Below are positions 1 through 8,075 of a DNA stretch of 64,000 bases, piece after piece; position 1 is the stretch's first letter; each line of letters opens with the position of its first letter. Made by a program: the position numbers and the translations under genes. Source of the DNA: an uncultured Lachnospiraceae bacterium (GTDB lineage: Bacteria > Bacillota > Clostridia > Lachnospirales > Lachnospiraceae); contig CAKREB010000007.1 of assembly GCA_934317005.1 (NCBI GenBank), forward strand, positions 96,458 through 160,457, read 5' to 3'. Under the pieces are notes generated by a model, which worked only from the letters and a program-made list of their open reading frames with translations, did no database searches and had not been told where the DNA came from.

Positions 1-1319
1 TTTCCCTGTGCCTCTACTAAAACCGGACAATCTATGATGGTAGAAGCTGCGATATGATACTGTCCTGTCACCTGAAAGGTTCCCATCTTTGCCAGATACT
101 GCACAACTTCTACACCCTCCGGCGAACAACTCTGATATTGCAGATGATGTACATTGGCACGGATAAAGCCATGATAAAAAACAGCCGCACCATATTCTGC
201 CACATAGCAATGATCAAACCGGCACTGTATAATCTGATTCCCCTCTACCGCAAAAACAGCACCTCCCCGTTTTGCTTCACATCGACGGAAACGACAATTT
301 TTAACAACCCCCTGCGGTGTCCGGATCATAATCGCACCACCATCTTCCGGTGAATAACAATCGAAAAATTCGGTATCACTTACATGAATGGAATTTCCCC
401 AGAAACGAATCGCTGCGCCACGCGTAGTACGATAGATCAGACTTTTTTCTATCTGCAGATTTCCGGCTTCGGCACGAATAAACATTCCCATGTTTCTGCA
501 GTCAATCTCACTGTTTTTCACATATATGCTGCTCCTGACTGCTTTCATGTTGACGCAGGCGCGATGAGAATCACTCTTTCGTATGACCTTACTTTCCTCA
601 ATACAAAGCTCTCCTCCGTCCAGTAAAATATTTCCGTGAATGCGTACCTCTGCATGATCAAAGATCAGCTTCATGCCACTTCTTAATACCAGATCCTCCT
701 TAATCTGACACCGCTCTACAATCCTGACCTCCTGCTCTTTGTCAAGCATTTCCTGCGTACATTCCATCGTTTCCCAAAGGCGCATGATATAATACTTCAT
801 ATCTACCGGTGTCAGTTCCATATCCTGAATGTGCATTCTATGTAAGATATCACGACATGTTTTCACATCCTCTTTACTTGCACTGATGGCAAACTCTTTC
901 AGTAAAGAAAGAGCTTCCCTTGATACATCAAACATTTTTGCAAACAGTTGAATGGACTCTTCCTCTTTCTTCTGCAGCTTTGCATCCCGTAAGCTGACAT
1001 TGATAATATCCAGTAATAGTAAATATTTTTCCCGTTCTGACTCAAATGCATTGATCAAAAGGTCGATTGACTCACTTTTGTTCTTGGAATAACGTAAAAC
1101 CTCTGACATCTGCTCTGTTCCAAGCTCAAAGCCTGCTAAGAGCAGACGTTCCAGTTCAAAGTTATTTAGCGGGCTGACCAGACAATCCAGTTCTGCCTGC
1201 ATAAATACAACTGCACCATACACCACTTTGTATTTTACAGATTTCATATATAATGGATGCTTTGGAGTCATCCACAATTTCTTTTTTTGATTTAATTTTG
1301 TAAGATTATCTACGATCAT
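1..1319 (-). CDS. TerB-like/beta-helix protein, paralogue A (3' end outside window)
   Basis: An open frame runs from ATG at 1319 through the left window edge (439 codons, no stop), so the C-terminus is missing. Residues about 30-150 are all-helical and resemble TerB-like domains. From about residue 215 there are short repeated turns with regularly spaced I/V, N, G and C residues typical of a right-handed parallel beta-helix. The layout matches the next gene upstream, 8 nt away, so the two are diverged tandem paralogues. The AGGAGG site (1324-1329) overlaps that gene's stop codon, which suggests coupled translation. No signal peptide or membrane segment is visible. Function unknown; a scaffold or polymer role is only a guess. 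Confidence 0.8.
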   Translation of the reverse strand, partial: MIVDNLTKLNQKKKLWMTPKHPLYMKSVKYKVVYGAVVFMQAELDCLVSPLNNFELERLLLAGFELGTEQMSEVLRYSKNKSESIDLLINAFESEREKYLLLLDIINVSLRDAKLQKKEEESIQLFAKMFDVSREALSLLKEFAISASKEDVKTCRDILHRMHIQDMELTPVDMKYYIMRLWETMECTQEMLDKEQEVRIVERCQIKEDLVLRSGMKLIFDHAEVRIHGNILLDGGELCIEESKVIRKSDSHRACVNMKAVRSSIYVKNSEIDCRNMGMFIRAEAGNLQIEKSLIYRTTRGAAIRFWGNSIHVSDTEFFDCYSPEDGGAIMIRTPQGVVKNCRFRRCEAKRGGAVFAVEGNQIIQCRFDHCYVAEYGAAVFYHGFIRANVHHLQYQSCSPEGVEVVQYLAKMGTFQVTGQYHIAASTIIDCPVLVEAQG

Positions 1320-1327
1320 GATGCCTC

Positions 1328-2584
1328 CTAGCGAACTTTCAGTTCAAAATCATCCTCATATACATTAAAAACAGCATTTTCCTTTGGATAACACTGTCTG
1401 CAGACACACTGTTTCACTACCTGCCCAAGCTTTTGATATTTGAAATAGATTGCAGCCCCCAGATACTTTGCGCTGCAGGAGCGAAAAGAACACTCCTGAA
1501 TCGTTACATTGTCAATGGAATCGGATAAAAAAGCTGCGCCATAATCTGCATCTGCCTGATAAAAATCACAGCTTACTATCTTCATCTGTGCAGAACCACT
1601 GGCGTATAAAAAACCTGCCGCTCCCTCTGAAAAGCTGCTTCTTACAAACTGTGCATATGCACCGGAAAATGTAATCATCCTTTTTCTTTTGGAATGCAAA
1701 AACTCTGCTTCCTCCACTAACAAACGTCCCGTATTCTGTTCCAGAAAGCCACACTGATCATTGCAGTCAATCGTAGAGTTTAAAATACGCACCACAGCAG
1801 CATCATTTACAACCATCAAAACATCCGCAGATGCCGTTTCCACTTTCAGTCTGGTATCCCGAAAACGAATCCTTCCACCATTGACAACAATCTTTCCTTT
1901 GATCTGTACATCGGCCCCATCCATCAAAAGAGAGCCTCCCCGCTCTACTACAATATTTCCATTGATCTTTGTCGGCTTATCCAGATATACCGTCTTTCCG
2001 GGAAGCACGATAACATCTCCAAATATGTCTTCATCAGTAAAATCACGAAAGAAATACTGTAAAATGCGATACGAAATTTCAAATCCCTGTTCATGAAAGC
2101 GATGATAGCAATCTCTTGCCTTTTCCATATCTGCCTTGATCACAGCGTCATTAAACTCCTGAAAAAATGCAATTTCCGGTTCCGATGTGTGAAATATCTG
2201 AATAAAGTTTTCAATCACCTTCGTGCAATATTCCGTTGACCATACTGACAGATTCGACAAAAGATACAAATCTGCCAAAAAACAGTACTGTACTTCCTTC
2301 GTCTTTAATATCTTTAAAGCCTCTGACAGGCGAAACTCAAAATGATGGTTGATATCCACTACAATTTTTTCCCGCTGCTCCCTCGGAAGTGCAATACACT
2401 CTAAGAAATAATCATACCGCTCCTGCAGCTCTGACATAGACTTCATACTGCCAATTGCTAAAACACCTACTCCATAGGCATACAAATATCGAAAGTTCAA
2501 GCTTCTCTTGACAAAGGGATGGTTCACCCTCTCAAGCTCATTCTGCCTCTTTTTTAAATATCCCAAAACATCAAATGTTTCCAT
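1328..2584 (-). CDS. TerB-like/beta-helix protein, paralogue B
   Basis: 418 residues. Residues 1-170 are predominantly helical and TerB-like (the stretch FLADLYLLSNLS is typical of its hydrophobic helices). Residues about 185-415 form a beta-helix-like series of turns with ladders such as GNIVVERGGSLLMDGADV followed by GKIVVNGGRIRF. Cysteines recur in the later turns. GGGGAG lies 7 nt before the ATG. It sits between a degenerate MinD-like gene and a second paralogue, all in one direction. No enzyme motif is seen; pectate-lyase-like folds share this repeat but the catalytic residues are not recognisable. It is probably cytoplasmic, because no export signal is visible. Confidence 0.8.
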   Translation of the reverse strand: METFDVLGYLKKRQNELERVNHPFVKRSLNFRYLYAYGVGVLAIGSMKSMSELQERYDYFLECIALPREQREKIVVDINHHFEFRLSEALKILKTKEVQYCFLADLYLLSNLSVWSTEYCTKVIENFIQIFHTSEPEIAFFQEFNDAVIKADMEKARDCYHRFHEQGFEISYRILQYFFRDFTDEDIFGDVIVLPGKTVYLDKPTKINGNIVVERGGSLLMDGADVQIKGKIVVNGGRIRFRDTRLKVETASADVLMVVNDAAVVRILNSTIDCNDQCGFLEQNTGRLLVEEAEFLHSKRKRMITFSGAYAQFVRSSFSEGAAGFLYASGSAQMKIVSCDFYQADADYGAAFLSDSIDNVTIQECSFRSCSAKYLGAAIYFKYQKLGQVVKQCVCRQCYPKENAVFNVYEDDFELKVR

Positions 2585-2672
2585 CCATCGGCTCCCCTTC
2601 TGCGTTTTTTCACTATAATATTCATTTATTATACAACGTTATAACTCCCTCTGTAAATAGGTAACGCAGATT

Positions 2673-3497
2673 CTAAGCGTCTATTTTTTCTCGTCTTAGA
2701 CCGATGATATTTTTCCGGATCATCTGACTGGCTCTCTTAGCATAGCGCATCAGATATTCACACTCCCTATCTGATGCTTTATAGTAATTCCGGTTTAAAA
2801 ACTGTAACAAGTGCCCACTTTTTGCTGCATCCGCCATATCCATATTATATGGCATGATTCCTATTTTTCCTTTTGGAATATAAAATTCTTTACAAATTCT
2901 GCTGATGTTCCAAGATGATTCTGGTTTATAGTTTCCGATCAAATAGACTGCCTTTTCCTGCATAGATGTATAATTTTGAAAAAATTCTTTCAGATGTACC
3001 GGATCCTGATCTAAATTAACCACAACAAGATCACATTCCGATAAGATAGTCGTAGAACTTAAATTTTGATTCGTTTCCGTGTCGATAAAAACATAATCTG
3101 AGATAGCCTCCAGTAACATAAACAGTTCCTTCTGCACCAGATTAAACTCATAATTAAACACTTCCTTGTTTACAATCCTGCCCTGTGGAAGATAGTACAT
3201 AGAAGAAAATAATAGCGGTATAGAAGCATGACGTAGTAATTTTTCTCCTGCTTCCCCCGAATACAACCTCTTTAACACATACTCTATCCCATAACGATTG
3301 TAATATGCCCCATGCTCCCGTAAATACCCTACTTTTTCCGGTATCAGAATAGCATCTCCAATGCTGTTGACATTATAATGATTTTCCAATACCACTGTCT
3401 TTCCCATTCCACTGATTGATGTCAATGCTGAAATGCACGCTACATTCGTAGTCACGCCTGCCGTTCCATGCATATGACTCCAAAAGCTAATTTTCAT
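2673..3497 (-). CDS. MinD/ParA-like protein with degenerate Walker A
   Basis: I choose ATG at 3497 (274 residues, MKISFWSHMHG) because GGAGAG sits 6 nt upstream; a longer frame from 3554 adds 19 unconvincing residues. The N-terminus has the MinD/ParA/TadZ layout (strand, loop, helix), but the loop reads HGTAGVTTN where active members have KGGxGKTT, so both the signature and the P-loop lysines are absent. A Walker B-like strand is visible (DYVFIDTETN). Related atypical ATPases include TadZ/CpaE positioning proteins. It precedes the two TerB/beta-helix genes and is probably co-transcribed. Likely nucleotide-binding or dimerising without normal hydrolysis (inference). Confidence 0.75.
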   Translation of the reverse strand: MKISFWSHMHGTAGVTTNVACISALTSISGMGKTVVLENHYNVNSIGDAILIPEKVGYLREHGAYYNRYGIEYVLKRLYSGEAGEKLLRHASIPLLFSSMYYLPQGRIVNKEVFNYEFNLVQKELFMLLEAISDYVFIDTETNQNLSSTTILSECDLVVVNLDQDPVHLKEFFQNYTSMQEKAVYLIGNYKPESSWNISRICKEFYIPKGKIGIMPYNMDMADAAKSGHLLQFLNRNYYKASDRECEYLMRYAKRASQMIRKNIIGLRREKIDA

Positions 3498-3552
3498 CCT
3501 TACTCTCCATCCCACAAAAGTACACTTCTCCCATTTACCCTGCTTTTGTGTC

Positions 3553-3575
3553 ATTATATTAGTTTCTGTTGAAAC
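3553..3575 (-). promoter_or_regulatory. Possible promoter and small palindrome upstream of the MinD-like gene
   Basis: On the minus strand TATAAT occupies 3558-3553, about 55 nt before the chosen start. Just upstream is the palindrome GTTTC-N4-GAAAC (3562-3575). No good -35 box is present at the expected distance, so activation or an alternative sigma factor is possible. Confidence 0.35.
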
Positions 3576-3808
3576 TTATACACTATAATATATAACTTTC
3601 GTTTATTCGTAAAGCATTTTTCGACATAATTCGTCAAATTCTCTATTTTCACCAAATTCATGCCATATTTTTGTCAAAAACAGAAAAATATACCCCAATA
3701 GAAGAGTATATCTTTCAATTTTGCCATATTTATTCTTGCCCTAGCATTCTGTCCGTTATTCTTATTGTGACGTATGTTTAAAAAGCAACAGTATGCACAC
3801 ATTTAAAA

Positions 3809-4789
3809 TCACAGTAGAATATAAAACCACAAAAAATCCTGACTAAAAAACGCTTTCCAGATATCCTGCAGTTTTTCAGAAAGCTTTTGCCCATGCGCCG
3901 TAAAGCGGTACACCTTGCACAAAACCTCAGACCAGTCTTTCCTTAGCAGACTTCCTGCGTCACTAAAGCGCAAGAAAGCTATCATACGGATCAGAAAAAG
4001 TTCCCCTGTCGCCTGTCTGACCGTCCTTGCTACAGATTCCTTTGGATACTCCAGACGCCTTGTCAAAAGCCGGTATGTCATATAGTTTTCTGACAATTTT
4101 TTCCATGCAGACTGCGTTTTTAAAACAAATTCCTCTACACAGCCGGACAGATCCTGTTCCATCTTCTCCAAAAACGGTAACAGTACTTTTCCTTCCTGAT
4201 ACGCTGTGACAAGCTCCAGCAACTCATCTGCCATTTTTTCAAAGCCCGGATATAAAAAGTCTATATTACTTTTCTGCGCTGCATACTGCACTGCCAGACT
4301 CTGATTTTCTTCATAATACTGCCATACTTCACTTAACAGCTCAATCTGTGACGGAATAATCTTCTTTTCTAACTGCGCTGCTTCCATACAAAACCATTCC
4401 ACTTTCTGTCCTGTCAGATAATCTGCCACAACTGGACAAGAAGCTGCCATTGACAAATAAGCGTACTCTCCTATCTGATTGGCAAGACGCGGATATTTTC
4501 TGCAGGTATTACATAAGGTCTGCTCTGTTGTATTTCTCTGAATCCTGCATAGTCCATCTGAATCTAACATAGCACACCTTTGCCTGTCATCATTTTTAAA
4601 ATAGTATGCTCCTGCTTCCCGATAGGTGTTTTTCTGAATATCCTTCCGCAGCCAGTGAGGCTCCATATTTTGAAAGCGTTCATAGTCCTCTGTGGCAATC
4701 TTAATCTTCCAACCGGCGCAACAAGTAGACGGACATTCCTGCGCAATGCACCGGAATGTCCGATATAAATCTAATATAATCTGTTTCAT
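3809..4789 (-). CDS. fliB: FliB-family flagellin lysine-N-methylase
   Basis: 326 residues. The N-terminus carries the family's cysteine cluster (FRCIAQECPSTCCAGW, residues about 13-28) and a second one around residues 71-98 (RCAMLDSDGLCRIQ, then CNTCRKYPR). FliB methylates surface lysines of flagellin in other bacteria; the Cys cluster may bind an Fe-S or metal centre. It is somewhat short for the family, mainly at the C-terminus. Its ATG overlaps the stop of the upstream 49-codon gene by one base (TAATG), so translation is probably coupled. It fits a flagellated host, together with cheR and the FlxA-like gene in this window. The exact protein substrate is inferred. Confidence 0.8.
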   Translation of the reverse strand: MKQIILDLYRTFRCIAQECPSTCCAGWKIKIATEDYERFQNMEPHWLRKDIQKNTYREAGAYYFKNDDRQRCAMLDSDGLCRIQRNTTEQTLCNTCRKYPRLANQIGEYAYLSMAASCPVVADYLTGQKVEWFCMEAAQLEKKIIPSQIELLSEVWQYYEENQSLAVQYAAQKSNIDFLYPGFEKMADELLELVTAYQEGKVLLPFLEKMEQDLSGCVEEFVLKTQSAWKKLSENYMTYRLLTRRLEYPKESVARTVRQATGELFLIRMIAFLRFSDAGSLLRKDWSEVLCKVYRFTAHGQKLSEKLQDIWKAFFSQDFLWFYILL

Positions 4790-4938
4790 TAAAACATCAG
4801 GTCGGACTTATGCTTTAACAGCTTCGCCCCTTTTGTGATCACAACGGTTCCAAATGCCACACCCGATACGATCATCAGGATTCCAAGCACTACATTGAAT
4901 GCGCCAACCGATTTCATTGCCTTATATACCTTTTCCAT
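4789..4938 (-). CDS. Small single-pass membrane protein, 49 residues
   Basis: ATG at 4938 has GAGGAAG upstream. The product starts MEKVYKAMKSVGAF, has one hydrophobic helix at about residues 14-33 (VVLGILMIVSGVAFGTVVIT), and ends in a basic tail. It lies 27 nt downstream of pyrE and shares one base with the fliB-type start. A good ribosome site, one membrane helix and tight packing support a real gene. Function unknown. Confidence 0.7.
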   Translation of the reverse strand: MEKVYKAMKSVGAFNVVLGILMIVSGVAFGTVVITKGAKLLKHKSDLMF

Positions 4939-4965
4939 GCACTTCCTCGCTTTCTAAAGATTTTA

Positions 4966-5643
4966 CTATTTTGCACCATACTCTGCATAGTACGCATCAA
5001 TGGACTGCTTTAATGCATCGTCGATCAGAACCTTACCCATGCATTCTTTATTGTAAAGGCACTCTACAACATCTTCCATCGTCACGATTGCATTCGCACC
5101 AAATCCATATTTCTCCTGAATCTCATCCAACGCACTAGCATCTGAATGAAGACCTTTTTCCATGCGGTTCAAAGAAACCATCAGTCCAACGATCTCGACA
5201 TCCCCCTGCGCTTTCAAAATAGGAAATGTTTCTTCGATTGACTTTCCTGAAGTGGTAACATCTTCAATGATTACAACCTTATCTCCATCCTTAAGCTTGC
5301 TTCCAAGCAAAATACCGGTATCTCCGTGATCCTTTACTTCCTTACGGTTTGAGCAGTAACGGATTTCTTTTCCATAGAGTTCGCTAAATGCAATAGTTGT
5401 AGCTACACTAAGTGGAATCCCCTTATATGCCGGTCCAAATAAAACATCGAAATCATCTCCGTAATGCTCATGGATTGCTTTTGCATAATACTGACCGAGT
5501 CTGCGAAGCTGCGCACCTGTCACATATGCTCCGGCATTCATAAAGAATGGAGATTTTCTTCCACTCTTTAAAGTAAACTCACCAAACTTTAATACGTTAC
5601 TTTCTACCATAAACTCTATAAATTCTTTTTTGTACTGTTCCAT
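4966..5643 (-). CDS. pyrE: Orotate phosphoribosyltransferase
   Basis: 225 residues, normal length. It joins orotate to PRPP to give OMP in de novo pyrimidine synthesis. The PRPP-binding motif is clear at about residues 121-136 (VVIIEDVTTSGKSIEE), as is the N-terminal KFGEFTLKSGRKSPFF segment. GGAGG lies about 12 nt before the ATG. No other pyr genes are nearby; it is followed by the 49-residue membrane protein and the FliB-type gene. Just upstream lies a decayed integrase island, so its native promoter region may have been changed by insertion. Confidence 0.95.
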   Translation of the reverse strand: MEQYKKEFIEFMVESNVLKFGEFTLKSGRKSPFFMNAGAYVTGAQLRRLGQYYAKAIHEHYGDDFDVLFGPAYKGIPLSVATTIAFSELYGKEIRYCSNRKEVKDHGDTGILLGSKLKDGDKVVIIEDVTTSGKSIEETFPILKAQGDVEIVGLMVSLNRMEKGLHSDASALDEIQEKYGFGANAIVTMEDVVECLYNKECMGKVLIDDALKQSIDAYYAEYGAK

Positions 5644-5696
5644 TTTAAATATAAACCTCCTTATTTTGAGCTTTCTAAGCTATTTTCTTTTTTGTA

Positions 5697-5717
5697 TTTT
5701 ACACCATTTTTACACCA
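5697..5717. repeat. Tandem 10-bp repeat next to the integrase remnant
   Basis: TTTTACACCA occurs at 5697-5706 and 5708-5717 (11-bp period), between the pyrE start and the integrase 3' end. Short direct repeats beside a tyrosine recombinase are candidates for arm-type or attachment sites. No matching distal copy was found by eye. Confidence 0.4.
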
Positions 5718-5728
5718 TTTTTCAATCA

Positions 5729-6315
5729 CTACCCAACTTCAGACTCCATTTTTGCCATTTCCGAAAACAAAGTATCATCTGTTGTATGGCAATACAAATC
5801 CATTGTCATTGCTAATGTGCCATGTCCTAGAATTTTTTGTAATGTCTTTGGCTGCATACCATTCTCTATTGCCCTAGTAGCAAATGTGTGTCTAAAAGCA
5901 TGTGTAGAAAAGTATCGTAATCCATCAATTTTTGAAAGAATCAGATCTAAACACTGTTGAACAAGAAAATGCTGTGATGGCTTATTGTTCTTTGTTGCAA
6001 ATACTAATTCTTCAAACCCTTCATCAGCTATCTTTCCGGACAAACATATTGCGTTTTTTGTACCTTTTGTGCCTTTAATGCACTAATTGCTCTTTTTGTT
6101 AATGGAATTTTTCTGATACCATTTTTGGTTTTTGTATCATGCAATTCATGAACATATCGACCATTTTTGCTGTAATAAACCATCGTATGCGATACTATCA
6201 AATATTTCCGTTGAAAATCTATATCACACCTATTAATAAACCTTGCTTGATATCTTCCATCCTTTCTCTGTGTTATTCCTTTTCCGAGTTCCCTTCCTTT
6301 TAAGTCTTTACCCAT
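5729..6315 (-). pseudogene. Tn916-type tyrosine recombinase, deleted and frameshifted
   Basis: Two frames make one broken gene. 6315-6028 encodes the N-terminus (MGKDLKGRELGKGITQRKDG) and then jumps at about residue 30 directly into DIDFQRKYLIVSHTMVYYS, which belongs much later in such integrases; roughly 200 residues, including the first catalytic arginine, are missing. It then shifts frame near 6030-6043 into 5729-6043, which keeps the C-terminal catalytic block (HAFRHTFATRAIENG, LGHGTLAMTMDLYCH). AGGAG precedes the ATG. No excisionase or transfer genes are adjacent. It cannot be active as written. Confidence 0.85.
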
Positions 6316-6340
6316 ATTAAATCATCTCCTATAATGCGAA

Positions 6341-6381
6341 ATAGTCTAATATAGTATCTTATATATACCATATTAGACTAT
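6341..6381. repeat. 12-bp perfect inverted repeat upstream of integrase remnant
   Basis: ATAGTCTAATAT (6341-6352) and ATATTAGACTAT (6370-6381) are perfect inverted copies with a 17-bp spacer, starting 26 bp upstream of the integrase start. They could be an operator over the integrase promoter or a recombination-related site. There is no T-run to suggest a terminator. Confidence 0.5.
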
Positions 6382-6741
6382 ATAAATCAATGCGATAGTT
6401 CAAACGATCAAATTACCGGAATATATCCACCATGTAAATATACCACTTTTCTTTTTATTTATTTTTTCTTTTTTCTCTCTTCTATTCTAACCTCTACTAC
6501 ACTAACCTAATCTACTCTATACTATTCTTATTATGCACAGAACCTCTAACCAATAAGTAACCATATGGGGACAAAGTAACAACCAACTTGTAACCATAGT
6601 AATATTGCACAAAAGATACATCTTAATTTTATAATATTTCAACAAACTTTTCTTTACTGGAACAACCAAAAAAGTTGCCACTATATCTCCATAATGACAA
6701 CTAGAATTTTATCTTTTGGAATATTATCCCTTCCAAAAACA
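6382..6741. other. Gene-free, AT-rich stretch of the island
   Basis: No convincing gene, RNA or repeat is seen. The plus strand is strongly pyrimidine-rich from about 6448 to 6535 (runs of T and C with few purines). This is the 3' flank of the toxin remnant and the 5' flank of the integrase, probably left over after deletions. Confidence 0.5.
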
Positions 6742-7015
6742 TTATTTATTAAATAAATCGGCATGCGTTCCGGTTCTGGCTAATTCCAGATATTCACCAT
6801 TATAACGATAAATAAGTAGCCAATCCGACAAAATATGACATTCTCTATATCCTACATAGTTTCCAGTCAAATTGTGATCACGATTTTTTTCTTGTAATGG
6901 TTCTGGAATCATTAACGACGCAATAACTTTTTCAAGTAAAGTAAGATTATAGTTTCGCTTCTGGCATATCTTAATATCTTTTTTTCATTTTCGCAGTGTA
7001 TCTAATGTCGTACAT
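6742..7015 (-). pseudogene. YafQ/RelE-type toxin with homopolymer frameshift
   Basis: ATG at 7015 opens MYDIRYTAKMKK and hits a stop at codon 15. Removing one A from the seven-A run (6979-6985, T on the plus strand) restores DIKICQKRNYNLTLLEKV, then HNLTGNYVGYRECHILSDW and a C-terminus ending GTHADLFNK, the pattern of YafQ-family mRNA interferases (about 90 residues). The start is 2 nt after the antitoxin stop, so this was a complete toxin-antitoxin module. It is either genuinely inactivated or a sequencing error at the homopolymer. The homology call is from motif memory. Confidence 0.75.
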
Positions 7016-7017
7016 AT

Positions 7018-7236
7018 TTAATTCTCCAACATAGAACTAATAAAATCATGCGCCGAGCCTCTAAATACTTCACCGCCACCATTTTCTAATTCTCTCATGG
7101 CTTCAATAGTTTCTGGATTTGGTTCTTCGACCTCTTCCGATCCTGCAATTATCCCTTGCATATAAGCAATAACACATTCTATTTTAATCTCTGGAACTGA
7201 ATCCAGTAACTGTATTGCTCTCTCTTTGTTACTCAT
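7018..7236 (-). CDS. RelB/DinJ-type antitoxin
   Basis: 72 residues (MSNKERAIQLLDSVPEIKIE...) with an acidic C-terminal half typical of toxin-wrapping tails. AGGAGG lies 8 nt before the ATG, and the DUF2442 stop codon abuts the start. The frameshifted YafQ-like toxin follows after 2 nt. A DNA-binding ribbon-helix-helix is not obvious in the N-terminus, so this may be the toxin-binding type only. With the partner broken, it may be an orphan antitoxin. Confidence 0.65.
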   Translation of the reverse strand: MSNKERAIQLLDSVPEIKIECVIAYMQGIIAGSEEVEEPNPETIEAMRELENGGGEVFRGSAHDFISSMLEN

Positions 7237-7494
7237 CTAAAAAACCTCCTTTTCTTCTCCAAATTCATAAACTGTATCACTCGGTAAATCAATTCTATCA
7301 TTCCAAAAAATACACGTCCTGCTTTTATCAAGCTGCACTTGTGCAAATAAACCGCATATGCGGTTTAAGTCTTGAAAATCTTCAATAGTATTTATATCGT
7401 CTTTTACATCATAATAAACGGCTTTGCCATCATCAAATACAACATATAATATATAATCTTTTAAGGGTTTTATCGTTTTTATTCTTGGAATCAT
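7237..7494 (-). CDS. DUF2442 domain protein
   Basis: 85 residues from ATG at 7494 (MIPRIKTIKPLKDYILYVVF), chosen because GGAGG sits 8 nt upstream; the frame extends to a TTG at 7509. The sequence IKPLKDYxLYVxFDDGKxxxYD is the DUF2442 signature. DUF2442 and DUF4160 genes are often neighbours in mobile regions and resemble toxin-antitoxin pairs, but their activity is not established. The stop codon directly abuts the antitoxin start. Confidence 0.75.
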   Translation of the reverse strand: MIPRIKTIKPLKDYILYVVFDDGKAVYYDVKDDINTIEDFQDLNRICGLFAQVQLDKSRTCIFWNDRIDLPSDTVYEFGEEKEVF

Positions 7495-7530
7495 ACGCCA
7501 CACCTCCAAACACTAAAAGCTACCATCTAT

Positions 7531-7797
7531 CTATAGTGGTGGTAACTTTCTTAAATTTTGACTATCCCACATTTCTAACAGCTCTTTTTGATTTTGCGTT
7601 AGCCATTCTGTTACAAGTTCTTGTGCTTTTCTTGGCAGATCGCCCTCTGTCATTTCTAATGTTCTTAAATCAAAAATGCCGACATGCTCACCATATAATG
7701 CGTGTATATGGCTTGGTTCATGTTCTTTGGGTTTGAAAAACATCTTGATTACAATTCCGTAAAATCTGCTTATTTCTGGCATTTCATTCTTACGCAT
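7531..7797 (-). CDS. DUF4160 domain protein
   Basis: 88 residues from 7797; the conserved part begins at MPEISRFYGIVIKMFF, so ATG at 7782 is an equally good start. Neither start has a clear Shine-Dalgarno site. The EPSHIHALYGEHVGIFD segment is the family hallmark. It is upstream of DUF2442 in the usual order. The 5' end overlaps a truncated regulator frame, so the upstream region may have been rearranged. Confidence 0.75.
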   Translation of the reverse strand: MRKNEMPEISRFYGIVIKMFFKPKEHEPSHIHALYGEHVGIFDLRTLEMTEGDLPRKAQELVTEWLTQNQKELLEMWDSQNLRKLPPL

Positions 7798-7909
7798 TTT
7801 TTACTGCTGACTGGCTTATAAAATTCTCTTTAAGTATACATGTACTATTATAATCGCTTTCTTTTAGTATATCAAGAACATCGATTTTATAAATAAGTAT
7901 CTCCTCCAT
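7790..7909 (-). pseudogene. Fragment of a small HTH regulator
   Basis: A 39-codon frame (7909-7790) contains YKIDVLDILKESDYNSTCI and then diverges. This resembles the N-terminal half of small helix-turn-helix proteins with a KIDVLxxLKExGYxSTxI pattern; the recognition helix and C-terminus are missing. GGAGGAG lies inside the frame just after the ATG, so the ancestral start may have been slightly downstream at a non-ATG codon. It overlaps the DUF4160 start by 8 nt. Confidence 0.45.
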
Positions 7910-7945
7910 GTTTTTTCATCTCTATCTTACATAAATAACCATAAC

Positions 7946-7994
7946 GTCAAAAAGAAATAACACCCCCTCATATCATTCAAAATGGGATGCTATT
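7946..7994 (-). terminator. Rho-independent terminator after the DXS-like gene
   Basis: In the minus-strand transcript AAUAGCAUCCC (7994-7984) pairs with GGGGUGUUAUU (7966-7956), allowing two G-U pairs, and is followed by a U-rich tract (7955-7946). Confidence 0.6.
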
Positions 7995-8075
7995 CCTTTT
8001 AGTTTACTATTCCATTTGCTGTATCAATTTACTATCAAACCGCACCGGAAGAAATACTCATAACATAGTGTTTCA

